From Altererythrobacter sp. H2 (GTDB taxonomy: Bacteria; Pseudomonadota; Alphaproteobacteria; Sphingomonadales; Sphingomonadaceae): DNA of 64,000 nt. Shown piece by piece: positions 8,699 through 17,323 of the stretch. Under the pieces are notes generated by a model. The model did not search any database and was not told the DNA's origin. It was given only the letters and a program-made list of their open reading frames with translations. The stretch's first letter is position 1. The number at the start of each line of letters is the position of its first letter. The position numbers were made by a program, and so were the translations under genes. The DNA lies in the NCBI RefSeq assembly GCF_035319885.1, contig NZ_CP141285.1, positions 1,922,001-1,986,000 of the forward strand, written 5' to 3'.

Positions 8699-9331
8699 TC
8701 AGATTTCCGTGCGCTCCGCCAGTAGTAGTGCGTCTTCGACATCGACCCCAAGATAGCGAACGGTGTTCTCGATCTTGGTGTGACCTAGAAGTATCTGAAT
8801 TGCGCGGATGTTGCCCGTAGCGCGGTAGATCATCGCGGCCTTCGTCCGTCGAAGCGAGTGCGTCCCGTACTCAGATTTCCGTAGGCCAATCGCAGTAACC
8901 CACTCATCCACCAAGCGCGCATACTGGCGCGTGCTCATGTGTCCGGCGTGGTCGATCCTGCTTGGAAAGAGGTACTCGCTGGTCGAGCCGCCCCGACGTT
9001 CTAACCAGGAAAGCAGGGTTGAACGGACATCGGCTGTGAGCTCGAACTGAACTGGCCGATTGGTCTTCTGCTGGACGACAATTGCCCTAGTGCGGATGTC
9101 GGTCCCAGCTATGACGTCGCCGATCTTTATCTTGACCAAGTCGCATCCGCGCAACTTGCTATCGATTGCTAGGTCGAATAGCGCCTTATCCCGTAGCCGA
9201 CCTTCACGATCCAGATGGAAGCGTATTGCCCAAATCTGTTTTTGTGTCAGTGGTCGCTTTGTGCCGACGGTCTTGCCAGCATTCCACACTGCACGCGCCT
9301 GTATGGCAGGATCAAATCTCGAATAGCCCAT
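8699..9331 (-). CDS. tyrosine-type site-specific recombinase/integrase
   Basis: A 210-residue protein that is essentially the catalytic domain of the phage integrase family. The full catalytic set is visible: R61, K89, H158 and R161 (HSLRRTK), H184 (LLGHTKIENTVRY) and Y193. The usual N-terminal SAM-like core-binding domain is nearly absent, so this is a short form often seen as a solitary gene in sphingomonad-like genomes. It stands between housekeeping nitrogen/chromate genes and accessory DNA and may mark an integration boundary. No tRNA or att duplication was recognised next to it. Confidence 0.88.
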   Translation of the reverse strand: MGYSRFDPAIQARAVWNAGKTVGTKRPLTQKQIWAIRFHLDREGRLRDKALFDLAIDSKLRGCDLVKIKIGDVIAGTDIRTRAIVVQQKTNRPVQFELTADVRSTLLSWLERRGGSTSEYLFPSRIDHAGHMSTRQYARLVDEWVTAIGLRKSEYGTHSLRRTKAAMIYRATGNIRAIQILLGHTKIENTVRYLGVDVEDALLLAERTEI

Positions 9332-9406
9332 TGTCGTTCTCCTCGGCCATGATTGGCCACAAAGAGAACGGTTGCAGCTTGGCGGGAGGTGGGCCGGCTA
9401 CGGACT

Positions 9407-9440
9407 GTCCGCTTGTTGCGATTAGGGCTCGGAAGCGGAC
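9407..9440. repeat. inverted repeat GTCCGCTT / AAGCGGAC in the integrase upstream region
   Basis: GTCCGCTT (9407-9414) and AAGCGGAC (9433-9440) form a perfect dyad with an 18-base spacer, and a third partial copy, GCGGACATT, follows near 9460. Sequences of the form GGAAGCGGAC recur between genes in many alphaproteobacteria, so this may be a dispersed intergenic repeat rather than a site specific to this integrase. No gene is supported in 9332-9601. Confidence 0.4.
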
Positions 9441-9601
9441 CTTTGGCTAGCAACCAACTGCGGACATTGTGGGATGGAATGCCGTGAACTATCCCAGAAA
9501 AGCCGAAGCTCCGTCGTAACTCTCTACCAACTCGTCGTGTTAGGGCAGAATTAACCATGTGGACGGTATCGCATTCGAGGGATTTTTCTATCTAGGCTGC
9601 C

Positions 9602-9967
9602 ATGAACACGATACTAGTCGCCGACGACGAACCCCTGATGAGGGAGCTTCTGGAATTCCGCTTGGCGCAGCGGGATTATCACCCGGTCACTGCTGCTGAC
9701 GGTCGCGAAGCGCTTGCTCGTCTCGAGGATTCATCGCCCGATGCGGTGGTCCTTGATGCCATGATGCCGGTGCACGATGGGTTCGAGGTGCTAAGGCGCA
9801 TGCGCGCTTCATGCCAACACGCACATACGCCGGTAATCATGTTGACCGCCCGGCGGGGCGAGAAGGATATTGTTGAGGCGCTGGAAATCGGTGCCAGCGA
9901 CTATCTCGTAAAGCCATTTATGCCCGAAGAACTACTCGCTCGTCTCGCGCGCTTGTTAAAGGATTAG
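9602..9967 (+). CDS. single-domain response regulator (CheY-like receiver)
   Basis: 121 residues forming one receiver domain and no output domain. Acidic pocket D8/D9, phospho-acceptor D52 (VVLDAMMP), T82 and K104 (YLVKPF) are all present. The stop codon overlaps the GTG start of the next gene by one base, tying it to the TPR/beta-barrel, HEAT and glycosyltransferase genes. It probably passes a phosphorylation signal to this envelope or polysaccharide machinery; no histidine kinase is encoded nearby. Confidence 0.92.
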   Translation: MNTILVADDEPLMRELLEFRLAQRDYHPVTAADGREALARLEDSSPDAVVLDAMMPVHDGFEVLRRMRASCQHAHTPVIMLTARRGEKDIVEALEIGASDYLVKPFMPEELLARLARLLKD

Positions 9968-10977
9968 TGACTTTGCGCACGCTCTTGGCAGGAATGCTTT
10001 TCGTTTCCTTGGCGAACGTTTCGGCATCAGCTCAGGACAGTCTCTATGATCGCGCTGTCACTGCGCGACTGGCGGACGATCCGGCGCTCGCGGCATCGCT
10101 TCTCGAAGACTGGCTTGCGGAGAAGCCCGAAGATGTCGATGCGCTCGTCCAGTACGGCTTCGCACTGCTGGCGTTAGGCAAGCTCGAAGACGCGGAATTC
10201 GCTTTCCAGAAAGTACTCCGACTGGCTCCGGAATACGCTGACGCTTCGCAGGGCTTGGCGCTGGTCGCGGAGCGCCGAGAGACCGAGCGCGCTGCGCGGG
10301 GCGGCTTCGTCCTCGTCGAGGGGGCCGTGAGCAATCCCGGCGGTGGGCAGGATGACTGGCAGGAGCTTGGCGTACTTGCGTCCCTCCCGGTCGGCACACG
10401 CACAACTCTCGACCTTGGCGGGACTTGGCATCGGCGCGTCGGTACTGAAGATGTGGAGCTTGGCGCACTCGCCACCCACATGGCGACGGAGAACCTATGG
10501 CTAAGGGCCGGAGCATCTGTGACCCCGAATGCGGATTTCCGCCCGGCTACGGGTATTTCGGCAGGCTTCGATTACAGGATCGCTCCTAGCACCGTCGCCA
10601 GTCTCGATAGCAGTTGGCAAAGCTACTCTCTGCAAGAGGTCTGGACCGTGCGGCCCGGCATCACACAGTATTTCGGCGGCGGTCGCTTCGCTACGTCCCT
10701 GCATGGTCGCATCGTCGCAGCGGATGGTGAAGATCTGCAGATCGGTGCCAGCTTGCGTACAGACTATTTGCCAATCGCCCGTACCCGTTTGTTTATCGGT
10801 GCAGCGACTGGGCCAGACACCGAACTCGGGGTGGTTCGCGAAACTACCAGCATATTCGCAGGCGGAGAATTTCCGCTTACACAAGACCTCTCGCTAACCG
10901 GCAGTATCGCGCAAGAATGGCGCGAGAATGGATTCGACCGCATTGAGGGGCGTATCGGGGTCAAGCTTTCGCTGTGA
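9967..10977 (+). CDS. TPR-containing outer membrane beta-barrel protein, YaiO-like
   Basis: 336 residues. A signal peptide (TLLAGMLFVSLANVSASAQ) precedes one or two TPR-like helical repeats (about residues 25-105, e.g. EDVDALVQYGFALLALGKL). The rest is alternating polar/aromatic beta strands rich in G, W, Y and T, ending in VKLSL, as in outer-membrane barrels of the YaiO type. A TPR domain plus barrel next to a GT2 synthase parallels PgaA-type exporters. GTG start at 9967 overlaps the receiver stop. Function in polysaccharide export is inferred from context. Confidence 0.75.
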   Translation: MTLRTLLAGMLFVSLANVSASAQDSLYDRAVTARLADDPALAASLLEDWLAEKPEDVDALVQYGFALLALGKLEDAEFAFQKVLRLAPEYADASQGLALVAERRETERAARGGFVLVEGAVSNPGGGQDDWQELGVLASLPVGTRTTLDLGGTWHRRVGTEDVELGALATHMATENLWLRAGASVTPNADFRPATGISAGFDYRIAPSTVASLDSSWQSYSLQEVWTVRPGITQYFGGGRFATSLHGRIVAADGEDLQIGASLRTDYLPIARTRLFIGAATGPDTELGVVRETTSIFAGGEFPLTQDLSLTGSIAQEWRENGFDRIEGRIGVKLSL

Positions 10978-11999
10978 CGACATTGCGTGCTCTCTGGGAG
11001 GTTTCTCTCGCGCTTTGCCTGCTGGCCATGCTCGCGTTGCTGACTCTGCTACTGGCGCGGGTGCTATCTGCTCGGCTATTCGACCGCACCAGCGCGGCGC
11101 GACAGCGACTCCTACCACTTCTGCTTGACGGCGATCCTGCAGAATTAGCGCCGCTCAGGAAGCGCGAGCTGCAGGCGGCTGCCGACCTAGCGGTTGAGAT
11201 CGCAGAGATGACGAGGGGCAGCGAGCGTGAAGCCTTGCTTGCCCGCGCAACAGCGCTTGGTGTGACAGATCTGCTAATTGTCCGGCTGCGTTCGCGCAAA
11301 GCCCAATCACGGCTCAACGCGGTCGAAGCGCTTTCGATGTTCGAGGGTTCGCATCAGCATGTGATCGGCGCTCTGGACGACCGTAATCCGGATGTCAGGC
11401 TCGGTGCTGCCTTGGCTTTGGCCCAGCACGCAAATGCACCGGCACCGATCGATATCGTAAACAAGCTGAACGTAGGAACAGAGGAAAATTCCCTGCTGTT
11501 GGTTTCGTTGATGGTTGATCTTGCCGAAACAGATTCGGAAGCTGTTGCTGGCCTATTGTTCGAGAAAAACCTGTCCCACCGCGTCAAGGTTGCCGCGATG
11601 GATGCCCTTTCGCAGCGCGGCGGCGAATATGCCCCGCTGCTAGCGCACATGGCACGCGATTCCGGCAACGAACCGGAACTGCAACCCCGCATCTTTAGGG
11701 CCCTGGGCCGCACCGGTCATCCTGCGGGGGCGGAGGCCATCATGGAGGGGCTTACGAGCGCCAACTGGACGGTGCGCGCTGCCGCAGCCGAAGCGGTTGG
11801 CAATACACGTCTCGTCGTCGCCGCGGATAGGTTGTCCACACTGCTCAATGATCCTCAATATTGGGTGCGGTACCGGGCCAGCGAGGCCTTGCTGCGCATA
11901 GGAACGCGCGGCCATTCTGTACTTCGAGAAGCGAGCCGGAACGAGGACCCGGTCGTCCGTTCGGCCGCGTTGAAGATGCTGGCGGAGGGCCGCGCTTGA
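10974..11999 (+). CDS. membrane-anchored HEAT-repeat protein
   Basis: 341 residues beginning at GTG 10974, which overlaps the preceding stop (GTGA). A transmembrane helix at about residues 8-34 (LALCLLAMLALLTLLLARVL) is followed by repeated ~30-residue alpha-helical units with HEAT/PBS-lyase character (for example ALDDRNPDVRLGAALALAQ, LTSANWTVRAAAAEAVGN, LNDPQYWVRYRASEALLRI). It is probably a scaffold that links the synthase to partners. Its gene overlaps the glycosyltransferase start by four bases. No enzymatic motif is seen. Confidence 0.82.
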   Translation: MTTLRALWEVSLALCLLAMLALLTLLLARVLSARLFDRTSAARQRLLPLLLDGDPAELAPLRKRELQAAADLAVEIAEMTRGSEREALLARATALGVTDLLIVRLRSRKAQSRLNAVEALSMFEGSHQHVIGALDDRNPDVRLGAALALAQHANAPAPIDIVNKLNVGTEENSLLLVSLMVDLAETDSEAVAGLLFEKNLSHRVKVAAMDALSQRGGEYAPLLAHMARDSGNEPELQPRIFRALGRTGHPAGAEAIMEGLTSANWTVRAAAAEAVGNTRLVVAADRLSTLLNDPQYWVRYRASEALLRIGTRGHSVLREASRNEDPVVRSAALKMLAEGRA

Positions 12000-13432
12000 T
12001 CTTCGATTTCGCCATTCCCGAACCCGCAGAGTGGATGGTCGCGTCGGCCGAAGCGATTGCTCTGGTGGCGATCGTTGCGGGACTGTTGCAGATCGTCTTC
12101 TACTTCGTGCTGCTGCTTTATGCAGGCGCAGCACTCGGAACGCGGCCGCCTGTGCCTCGCAGTGCAACGTTATGGCGTCGTTATTCCGAGCAGGCTCCAG
12201 CCATTTCGGTACTGGCCCCTGCCTTCAACGAAGAACTCACTATCGTAGAAAGCACGCGCAGCCTGCTGGCGCTGCAATATCCCGATTTCGAAGTGATCGT
12301 CATCAACGACGGGTCGAAAGACGGTACACTGGCCCGCCTTATCGCGGAATTCGGCCTGGAGCAGGTGGACCGCTTCGTCGATCGCAGCGTCGAGCACGTC
12401 CCGATCCGCGGTTTTTACGCGTCGTCGCGTCTGCCTCGCCTGCTGGTTGTGGACAAGGAAAACGGCGGGAAAGCCGATGCCCTCAATGCTGGGATAAATT
12501 GCAGCCGCACCGCGCTCTTCTGCGCCATCGACGCAGATTCCATACTCGAATCCGATGCCCTACTGCGGGTTGTCCGGCCCTTCATCGACGAGCCTGACCT
12601 CACCATAGCGGCGGGAGGCACGATCCGTATTGCCAACGGTTGCAAGGTCGATTCTGGGCGCATCAGCGATATCAAGCTACCCCGCAACTTTCTGGCCCTG
12701 GTGCAGATCGTTGAATACCTGCGCGCCTTCCTCATGGCGCGGGTCGGTCTTGCCAAGATGCAGGCGCTCACAGTCATTTCAGGCGCTTTTGGCCTGTTCC
12801 GCCGCCGTCAGGTTGTCGAGGTCGGTGGCTATAGCCACGGCACGGTGGGCGAGGATATGGAACTGGTGCTCAAGCTCCATCGCCTGATGCGCGAAGCGAA
12901 GCGAGATTACCGCATCAATTTCATTGCTGAACCGGTTTGCTGGACCGAATGTCCCGACACGCTGTCCGTGCTTGGGCGTCAACGCGCCCGGTGGCAACGT
13001 GGTGCGCTTGAATGCTTCGTCAAGCACAAGGACATGCTGTTCAATCCGCGCTACGGCCGGATCGGCATCGTCGGCTTCGGTCATATCCTCCTCATTGATG
13101 TTCTCGGGCCGTTGTTGGAAGTGCTGGGCTATATTCTCGTGCCACTGCTCTGGGCTCTTGGACTGCTGGCGCTGCCCTGGTTGCTCGCCTTCCTCGCGGT
13201 AACTTTCATGTTCGGCGTATCTCTCTCGATCGCAACGCTTGTGCTGGAGGAGATACAGCTGCGCCGCTTTCCCAAGGCACGCGAATTGGCCGTGCTGGCG
13301 GTAATCGCAGTGCTGGAGAACTTTGGCTACCGCCAGCTCTCGAATCTCTGGCGTCTCCAGGGCTGGTGGCAATTCATTCGCAAGCAGCAAAGTTGGGGAA
13401 CGATGACCCGCAAGGGTTTCTCCGCAACCTAA
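11996..13432 (+). CDS. processive family 2 glycosyltransferase (polysaccharide synthase)
   Basis: About 478 residues from TTG 11996, which overlaps the HEAT gene stop. Membrane helices flank a GT-A domain with D105 (INDGSKDGT), DKENGGKADALN, the DxD motif DAD (179-181), ED (GEDMEL near 286) and the processive-synthase signature QRARW at 329-333; two or three further helices follow. This set is characteristic of BcsA/NodC/PgaC-like inner-membrane synthases that polymerise and extrude a beta-linked polysaccharide. The polymer is unknown; PgaC-like is one possibility given the TPR/barrel neighbour. It converges with the Hpt gene, overlapping by 4 bp. Confidence 0.9.
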   Translation: MIFDFAIPEPAEWMVASAEAIALVAIVAGLLQIVFYFVLLLYAGAALGTRPPVPRSATLWRRYSEQAPAISVLAPAFNEELTIVESTRSLLALQYPDFEVIVINDGSKDGTLARLIAEFGLEQVDRFVDRSVEHVPIRGFYASSRLPRLLVVDKENGGKADALNAGINCSRTALFCAIDADSILESDALLRVVRPFIDEPDLTIAAGGTIRIANGCKVDSGRISDIKLPRNFLALVQIVEYLRAFLMARVGLAKMQALTVISGAFGLFRRRQVVEVGGYSHGTVGEDMELVLKLHRLMREAKRDYRINFIAEPVCWTECPDTLSVLGRQRARWQRGALECFVKHKDMLFNPRYGRIGIVGFGHILLIDVLGPLLEVLGYILVPLLWALGLLALPWLLAFLAVTFMFGVSLSIATLVLEEIQLRRFPKARELAVLAVIAVLENFGYRQLSNLWRLQGWWQFIRKQQSWGTMTRKGFSAT

Positions 13433-13704
13433 TTTTGCAGATCGCGGAGCAAGGCTGATAGCCGCTCTGCCGCGGCGAGGTAGTCTCCATTGGCCTCGAA
13501 AATGTCTTCAAGCTCTGCAGCGGCTTCGCCGATCTGTGGCTGCCCGAACATTCCCGCGATACCTGCCAGCCTGTGCGCTTGGCTAGCGATTGCCTCCCGG
13601 TTGTCGGCGTCAATTGCGGCTTGCAACGCAGCTTCGTGTTCGCCGGCACGGGCCGCAAAGCGCGCAGCCATTTGCGCCATCCTGCTTTCCAGTTCTGAAC
13701 TCAT
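13429..13704 (-). CDS. Hpt (histidine phosphotransfer) domain protein
   Basis: 91 residues, all helical in character, with the phospho-accepting H44 in the Hpt motif AHRLAGIAGMFG. It can shuttle phosphoryl groups between a sensor kinase and the receivers encoded alongside. The start overlaps the next receiver gene by ATGA (13701-13704), giving a - strand unit receiver-receiver-Hpt that converges on the polysaccharide genes. Confidence 0.88.
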   Translation of the reverse strand: MSSELESRMAQMAARFAARAGEHEAALQAAIDADNREAIASQAHRLAGIAGMFGQPQIGEAAAELEDIFEANGDYLAAAERLSALLRDLQN

Positions 13705-14063
13705 CCGATCAACTCGCGAACCTTGGACGAGAGCGTCATCGGATCGAACGGCTTGGCGATGACGCCTACGGCATCCATCATGGAAAAGTTCTGCAATTCG
13801 CTGCGCTGGGCCCGCGCGGTCACAAAAATTACTGGCAGGTTGGAAAAGCGAGCGTCCTGCCTGAGGTGCGTCAGCAAGGTCGGCCCGTCCATCTCCGGCA
13901 TCATCACATCGAGCAGCGCCACATCGGGCATCCAGTCCTCGATCAGCGCCAGCGCTGCCGAACCCGACGCCGCAGTTTGCACATGAAACTGGGGGTCGAG
14001 CTCCAGCGCCATCTCGGCGATCTCGCGAATGTCGGGTTCATCGTCGACATAAAGGATATTCAT
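13701..14063 (-). CDS. single-domain response regulator
   Basis: 120-residue receiver with D7/D8, phospho-acceptor D52 (LLDVMMPEMDG), T82 and K104 (VIAKPFDP). There is no output domain. It overlaps both neighbours by four bases (Hpt downstream, second receiver upstream), so all three are probably translated together and act in one phosphorelay. Confidence 0.92.
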   Translation of the reverse strand: MNILYVDDEPDIREIAEMALELDPQFHVQTAASGSAALALIEDWMPDVALLDVMMPEMDGPTLLTHLRQDARFSNLPVIFVTARAQRSELQNFSMMDAVGVIAKPFDPMTLSSKVRELIG

Positions 14064-14416
14064 CGCTGGGCCTCCTGCCGGCGCCTGATGACGAGATCGA
14101 GCGTTGCTTCGACAAGGTCGTCAACCGAGGCGCGGCTCTTGATCAAAGCCCTGTCAGCAACGCCGGTGTGGGCACTCTCGTCGAACGCCGTGAAGAACAA
14201 CAAGGGCAATGCGGGGAATTTCTCACGCAGTTCCCTGGCGAAATCGGCGCAGCTCTCTTCACCCAGAGAGACATCGATAATCGCCGCCACCAAATCCTGG
14301 GAAGCAATCGCGGCGCGGGCATCGGCAACACTTTGGACGGATATGACCCGTGCCTTGCCAGCAAACGTGCTGGCGACGACAGTCAGTGTATCGTCGTCAT
14401 CATCCAGATGCAGCAC
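14060..14416 (-). CDS. receiver-domain protein, 5' end cut by the IS element
   Basis: 118 residues from GTG 14416. An atypical receiver with an acidic run DDDDD at residues 5-9, D48 (AIIDVSLG), T76 (FFTAF) and K93. Native sequence in frame continues only a few codons upstream (LPLVLHLDD) before the IS inverted repeat begins at 14427. The natural start and promoter have therefore been lost or replaced, and expression may now depend on the IS. It is the first gene of the receiver-receiver-Hpt unit. Confidence 0.8.
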   Translation of the reverse strand: MLHLDDDDDTLTVVASTFAGKARVISVQSVADARAAIASQDLVAAIIDVSLGEESCADFARELREKFPALPLLFFTAFDESAHTGVADRALIKSRASVDDLVEATLDLVIRRRQEAQR

Positions 14417-14500
14417 AAGTGGCAGGTGTCCGTCGTCAGAACATTTGGCACAACTCGCGGCGTAGATCAGCGGAGTGTGGGCCTCGTCTCGGATTGATGT

Positions 14501-15481
14501 TTAGGCGGCGAGCTTGCAGTGTTGCAAGCGCCGATGTTCGAGTGTCTTTCGCTTGATCCTTTCTCTTCGTTTGATGATGGCGGCAGCCCTGCCGAAGTAG
14601 GCATCGGCGGGTGTCACATTGTCCAGGCTCTCGTGGTAGCGCTGGTGGTTATAGTGCTCGACGAAGGCCTCGATCTGCTGTTGGAGATCGCCGGGCAGGA
14701 AGTAGTTTTCCAGCAGCACGCGGTTCTTCAGGGTCTGGTGCCAGCGTTCGATCTTGCCCTGCGTCTGCGGATGGAAGGGAGCGCCGCGCACATGGCTCAT
14801 CCTGTTTGCCTCGATGTATTCGGCTAGTTCCCCGGCAATGTAGCTGGGGCCATTGTCCGACAGCAGGCGGGGCCTGTGCAGCACGTTGGCGTGGTTGCAG
14901 CCTGAAGCTGCCAGCGCCATATCGAGCGTGTCAGTGACGTCCTCGGCTCGCATGGTGGTGCAGAGCTTCCAGGCGATGATGTAGCGTGAGTAATCGTCGA
15001 GCACGGTCGAGAGATAGACCCAGCCCCATCCGATGATCTTGAAGTAGGTAAAATCCGTCTGCCACATCTCATTGGGTCGAGAGGTCTGCGTGTGGAACGC
15101 CTCTGCCGCCTTGATCACCGTGTAGGCCGGGCTGGTGATCAGATCATGGGCCTTCAGCAGCCGGTAAACCGTGGCTTCGGACACGAAGTAGCGCTTCTCG
15201 TCGGTGAAGCGCACCGCCAGCTCGCGGGGACTGAGATCGGTCTGCTCCAGAGCCATCTCGACGATCTGGTCCTGCACCTCGGGCCCAATACGGTTCCACA
15301 CCCGGCTCGGCGCTGAAGGACGGTCCTGGAGCGCCTCCGGCCCACCTTCGAGGTAGCGGTCATACCAGCGATAGAAGGTCCGCCGTGCCACGCCGAGCTG
15401 GTCCAGCGTACGCTTGGCGGGCAGGTGCGACTGCTCGACGATCCTGATGATCTCCAGCTTCTCGGATGCGGGATACCTCAT
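14501..15481 (-). CDS. IS3-family transposase OrfB (DDE integrase domain)
   Basis: An HTH/HTH_21 segment (TLDQLGVARRTFYRWY) is followed by an rve integrase core with the DDE residues in WQTDFTYF, LLSDNGPSY and GKIERWHQT. Its own ATG at 15481 overlaps the orfA stop, and the frame is also open upstream to 15553, so it can be made as an OrfAB fusion by -1 frameshifting. It appears intact and potentially active. Confidence 0.93.
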   Translation of the reverse strand: MRYPASEKLEIIRIVEQSHLPAKRTLDQLGVARRTFYRWYDRYLEGGPEALQDRPSAPSRVWNRIGPEVQDQIVEMALEQTDLSPRELAVRFTDEKRYFVSEATVYRLLKAHDLITSPAYTVIKAAEAFHTQTSRPNEMWQTDFTYFKIIGWGWVYLSTVLDDYSRYIIAWKLCTTMRAEDVTDTLDMALAASGCNHANVLHRPRLLSDNGPSYIAGELAEYIEANRMSHVRGAPFHPQTQGKIERWHQTLKNRVLLENYFLPGDLQQQIEAFVEHYNHQRYHESLDNVTPADAYFGRAAAIIKRRERIKRKTLEHRRLQHCKLAA

Positions 15482-15852
15482 TCGTCGTCTCCCCCATCCG
15501 CGATCATGCTTTTTTTGAGCAGACGGTTCTCCAGCGTCAGGTCCGCCACGCATTCCTTCAGATCGCGCGCTTCACGGCGCAGATCCTTTACCTCGTCGGT
15601 GGTAGCAGCACGGGCTGTATCGCCAGCAAGCCTGCGCTTGCCGGCCTCCATGAACTCCTTGGACCAGGTGTAATACAGGCTCTGTGCGATCCCTTCACGG
15701 CGGCACAGCTCGGCAATGGAGTCATCGCCGCGTAGGCCATCGAGCACGATGCGGATCTTGTCTTCAGCAGAGAAATGCCGACGGGTCTTGCGGCGGATGT
15801 CCTTCACCACCTGCTCGGCAGGCAATTTGGGCTTTGAGGATTTGGGCTTCAT
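15478..15852 (-). CDS. IS3-family transposase OrfA
   Basis: 124 residues with a helix-turn-helix (ELCRREGIAQSLYYTW) and a C-terminal leucine-zipper-like helix (LRREARDLKECVADLTLENR), the usual DNA-binding and multimerisation part of IS3 transposases. A run of seven A on the coding strand (complement of 15510-15516), near its end, is a classic A6G-type slippery site for producing OrfAB. Confidence 0.93.
   Translation of the reverse strand: MKPKSSKPKLPAEQVVKDIRRKTRRHFSAEDKIRIVLDGLRGDDSIAELCRREGIAQSLYYTWSKEFMEAGKRRLAGDTARAATTDEVKDLRREARDLKECVADLTLENRLLKKSMIADGGDDE
15510..15516 (-). other. programmed -1 frameshift slippery run (A7) in the IS3 transposase
   Basis: Coding-strand context CTC AAAAAAA GCATG lies 30 bases before the orfA stop, inside the orfA/orfB overlap, where IS3 elements shift frame to make the full transposase. 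Confidence 0.7.
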
Positions 15853-15891
15853 CTTCGTTCCTTCGTCACTACGACGAAGCCCAAATCCTCC

Positions 15892-16995
15892 TTAAATCAC
15901 AACCTCTAATCTGTGCCATAGGTGCTGACGGGGGACAAACGCCAAGGCTCCCCCGGCACCGCCAAGCGCCATAATCAGCATTGGCAACCGCGACCCGGTG
16001 AAAAGGATTATCCAGGATACCAGGACCGCAGCCACAATCGCCCCCACATTAAACGTCAGCAGGCCGCGGCTCGATGTCGGAAGGTCGAAGCCGGCGTCGG
16101 CGAGCATGGTCGGAAGCCAGTTAAACGACATGAACACCGCCAGCAGGCAGCCAAAGAATGCCAACCACAAGAGCAATGTATCGCGCAAGTAAGGAGGGCG
16201 GAGAAGGGTTGCCGTCGATATCTTGTCGACTCCCGATTCGGCGCGATCGACAAACACTGCGTCCGACGGCACGTCTAGCCGCATCCGTTCGCATATCCGG
16301 CGCAATTCGTTCGACCGTTCCGGCCGGGTCACCAGAAATCGCGGAGATTCCGGCAGCAACAGAAACAGCGCCACTGCCAGCACCAGCGGCAAGACGCCGG
16401 CCACAGCGAACAATCCCCGCCAGCCCAATGCCGGAAGCGCTTCAGCAGATACGAACCCGCCGATCACTCCGCCGACCGCCATGCAAATCAAACTAAGCGT
16501 AACCGCAAAACTCCTACGGTGTTGGGGCGTATACTCTGCGACCAGTGCGGTGACATTCGGGAGCGCGCCGCCCAGACCGATACCCGCAATAAAGCGGAAT
16601 AGTCCCAGTGTCGGCAGGTCATTGGCGAAAGCGATTGCGCCCGTCATAGATCCGAAGATGATTGTGCTGGCCAACAGGGCTATCTTGCGTCCAAACTTGT
16701 CGCCGAGGATCCCGCCGATTGTGGCACCTATGGTCATGCCGATCAGGCCGATCGCCAGCACCGGCGCAAGTTCTTCCTTGGTAAGGTTAAGGTCGGGCAG
16801 CATCGCCGGGGCGGCAAACCCGAGTGCCAGTGCATCGAAACCATCGAGCACTATCACCAAAGAGCACAGCAGCAGCACCAGTTTCTGATAGGGCGTCCAC
16901 GACGATGTGTCTGAAGCAAACCCGACGTCGAATTCGGGGCGACTCGCCGGGATGGCATTAGATGGCACACCGCCCCCAATCTCTTTGGTACTCAT
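15892..16995 (-). pseudogene. MFS aromatic acid:H+ symporter (AAHS/PcaK-like), 3' end truncated by the IS
   Basis: About 353 native residues from ATG 16995 (GAGG 9 nt upstream; ATG 17019 is an alternative without a clear site), then about 14 residues read from the IS. It has the AAHS features DGFDALALGFAAP in TM1 and GDKFGRKIALL in the first cytoplasmic loop, then PESPRFL after TM6. Family members are about 430-450 residues, so the last two or three helices are missing and transport is doubtful. Before truncation it probably imported a benzoate- or hydroxybenzoate-type substrate. Confidence 0.85.
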
Positions 16996-17019
16996 AATGG
17001 ACATCCTCGCCGTTGCCAT

Positions 17020-17323
17020 TTTCGGTGGCCTACATAATTGAGCAAAGTTGCACCGTCCTGCCTAACGCTCCTTTGCGTGGCACCCAATTACTCTTCGTCG
17101 GCCGACTTGCTTCGTTCTAGCTTCCTGGGGATGATGCTCGGCCCCGTCGATTGTGCCAACACCTTAACCCGCCGGGGCTGCTGATTGCTGGCTTGTGCCT
17201 AGCGATCGGCGCAGTGGGGCGGCGGGAACTCGCGCAGAATTGCGCCCGCCCACGATTCGCCCGGCCTTAGCCGGTCACGGCGACGACAGCAGTGATCTTA
17301 TCGAGCAGCGTGCGAGCCACCTA
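17020..17323. other. intergenic region without a recognisable gene
   Basis: This stretch separates the truncated transporter and the desaturase genes, both on the - strand. It should contain the transporter promoter. No conserved protein, tRNA or clear operator was recognised; short open frames here lack supporting motifs. Confidence 0.5.

Larger units (their letters stand above)
14427..15937 (-). mobile_element. IS3-family insertion sequence, about 1.51 kb
   Basis: Terminal inverted repeats can be aligned: the left end reading inward starts TGTCC..CGTCAG..AC..TGGCACA at 14427, and the right end reading inward from 15937 has the same TGTCC, CGTCAG and TGGCACA blocks (roughly 20 of 26 positions match). 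Between them are orfA and orfB of an IS3 transposase. The immediate flanks (CAGG on the left, AACG on the right) show no direct repeat. Both neighbouring genes are truncated at the boundaries. Confidence 0.88.

Noticed and set aside
14495-15899. Alternative IS ends based on TGATG/TGATT inverted repeats
   Set aside because: The longer repeats at 14427 and 15937 (TGTCC..CGTCAG..TGGCACA) align over about 26 bp and explain both truncated genes better.
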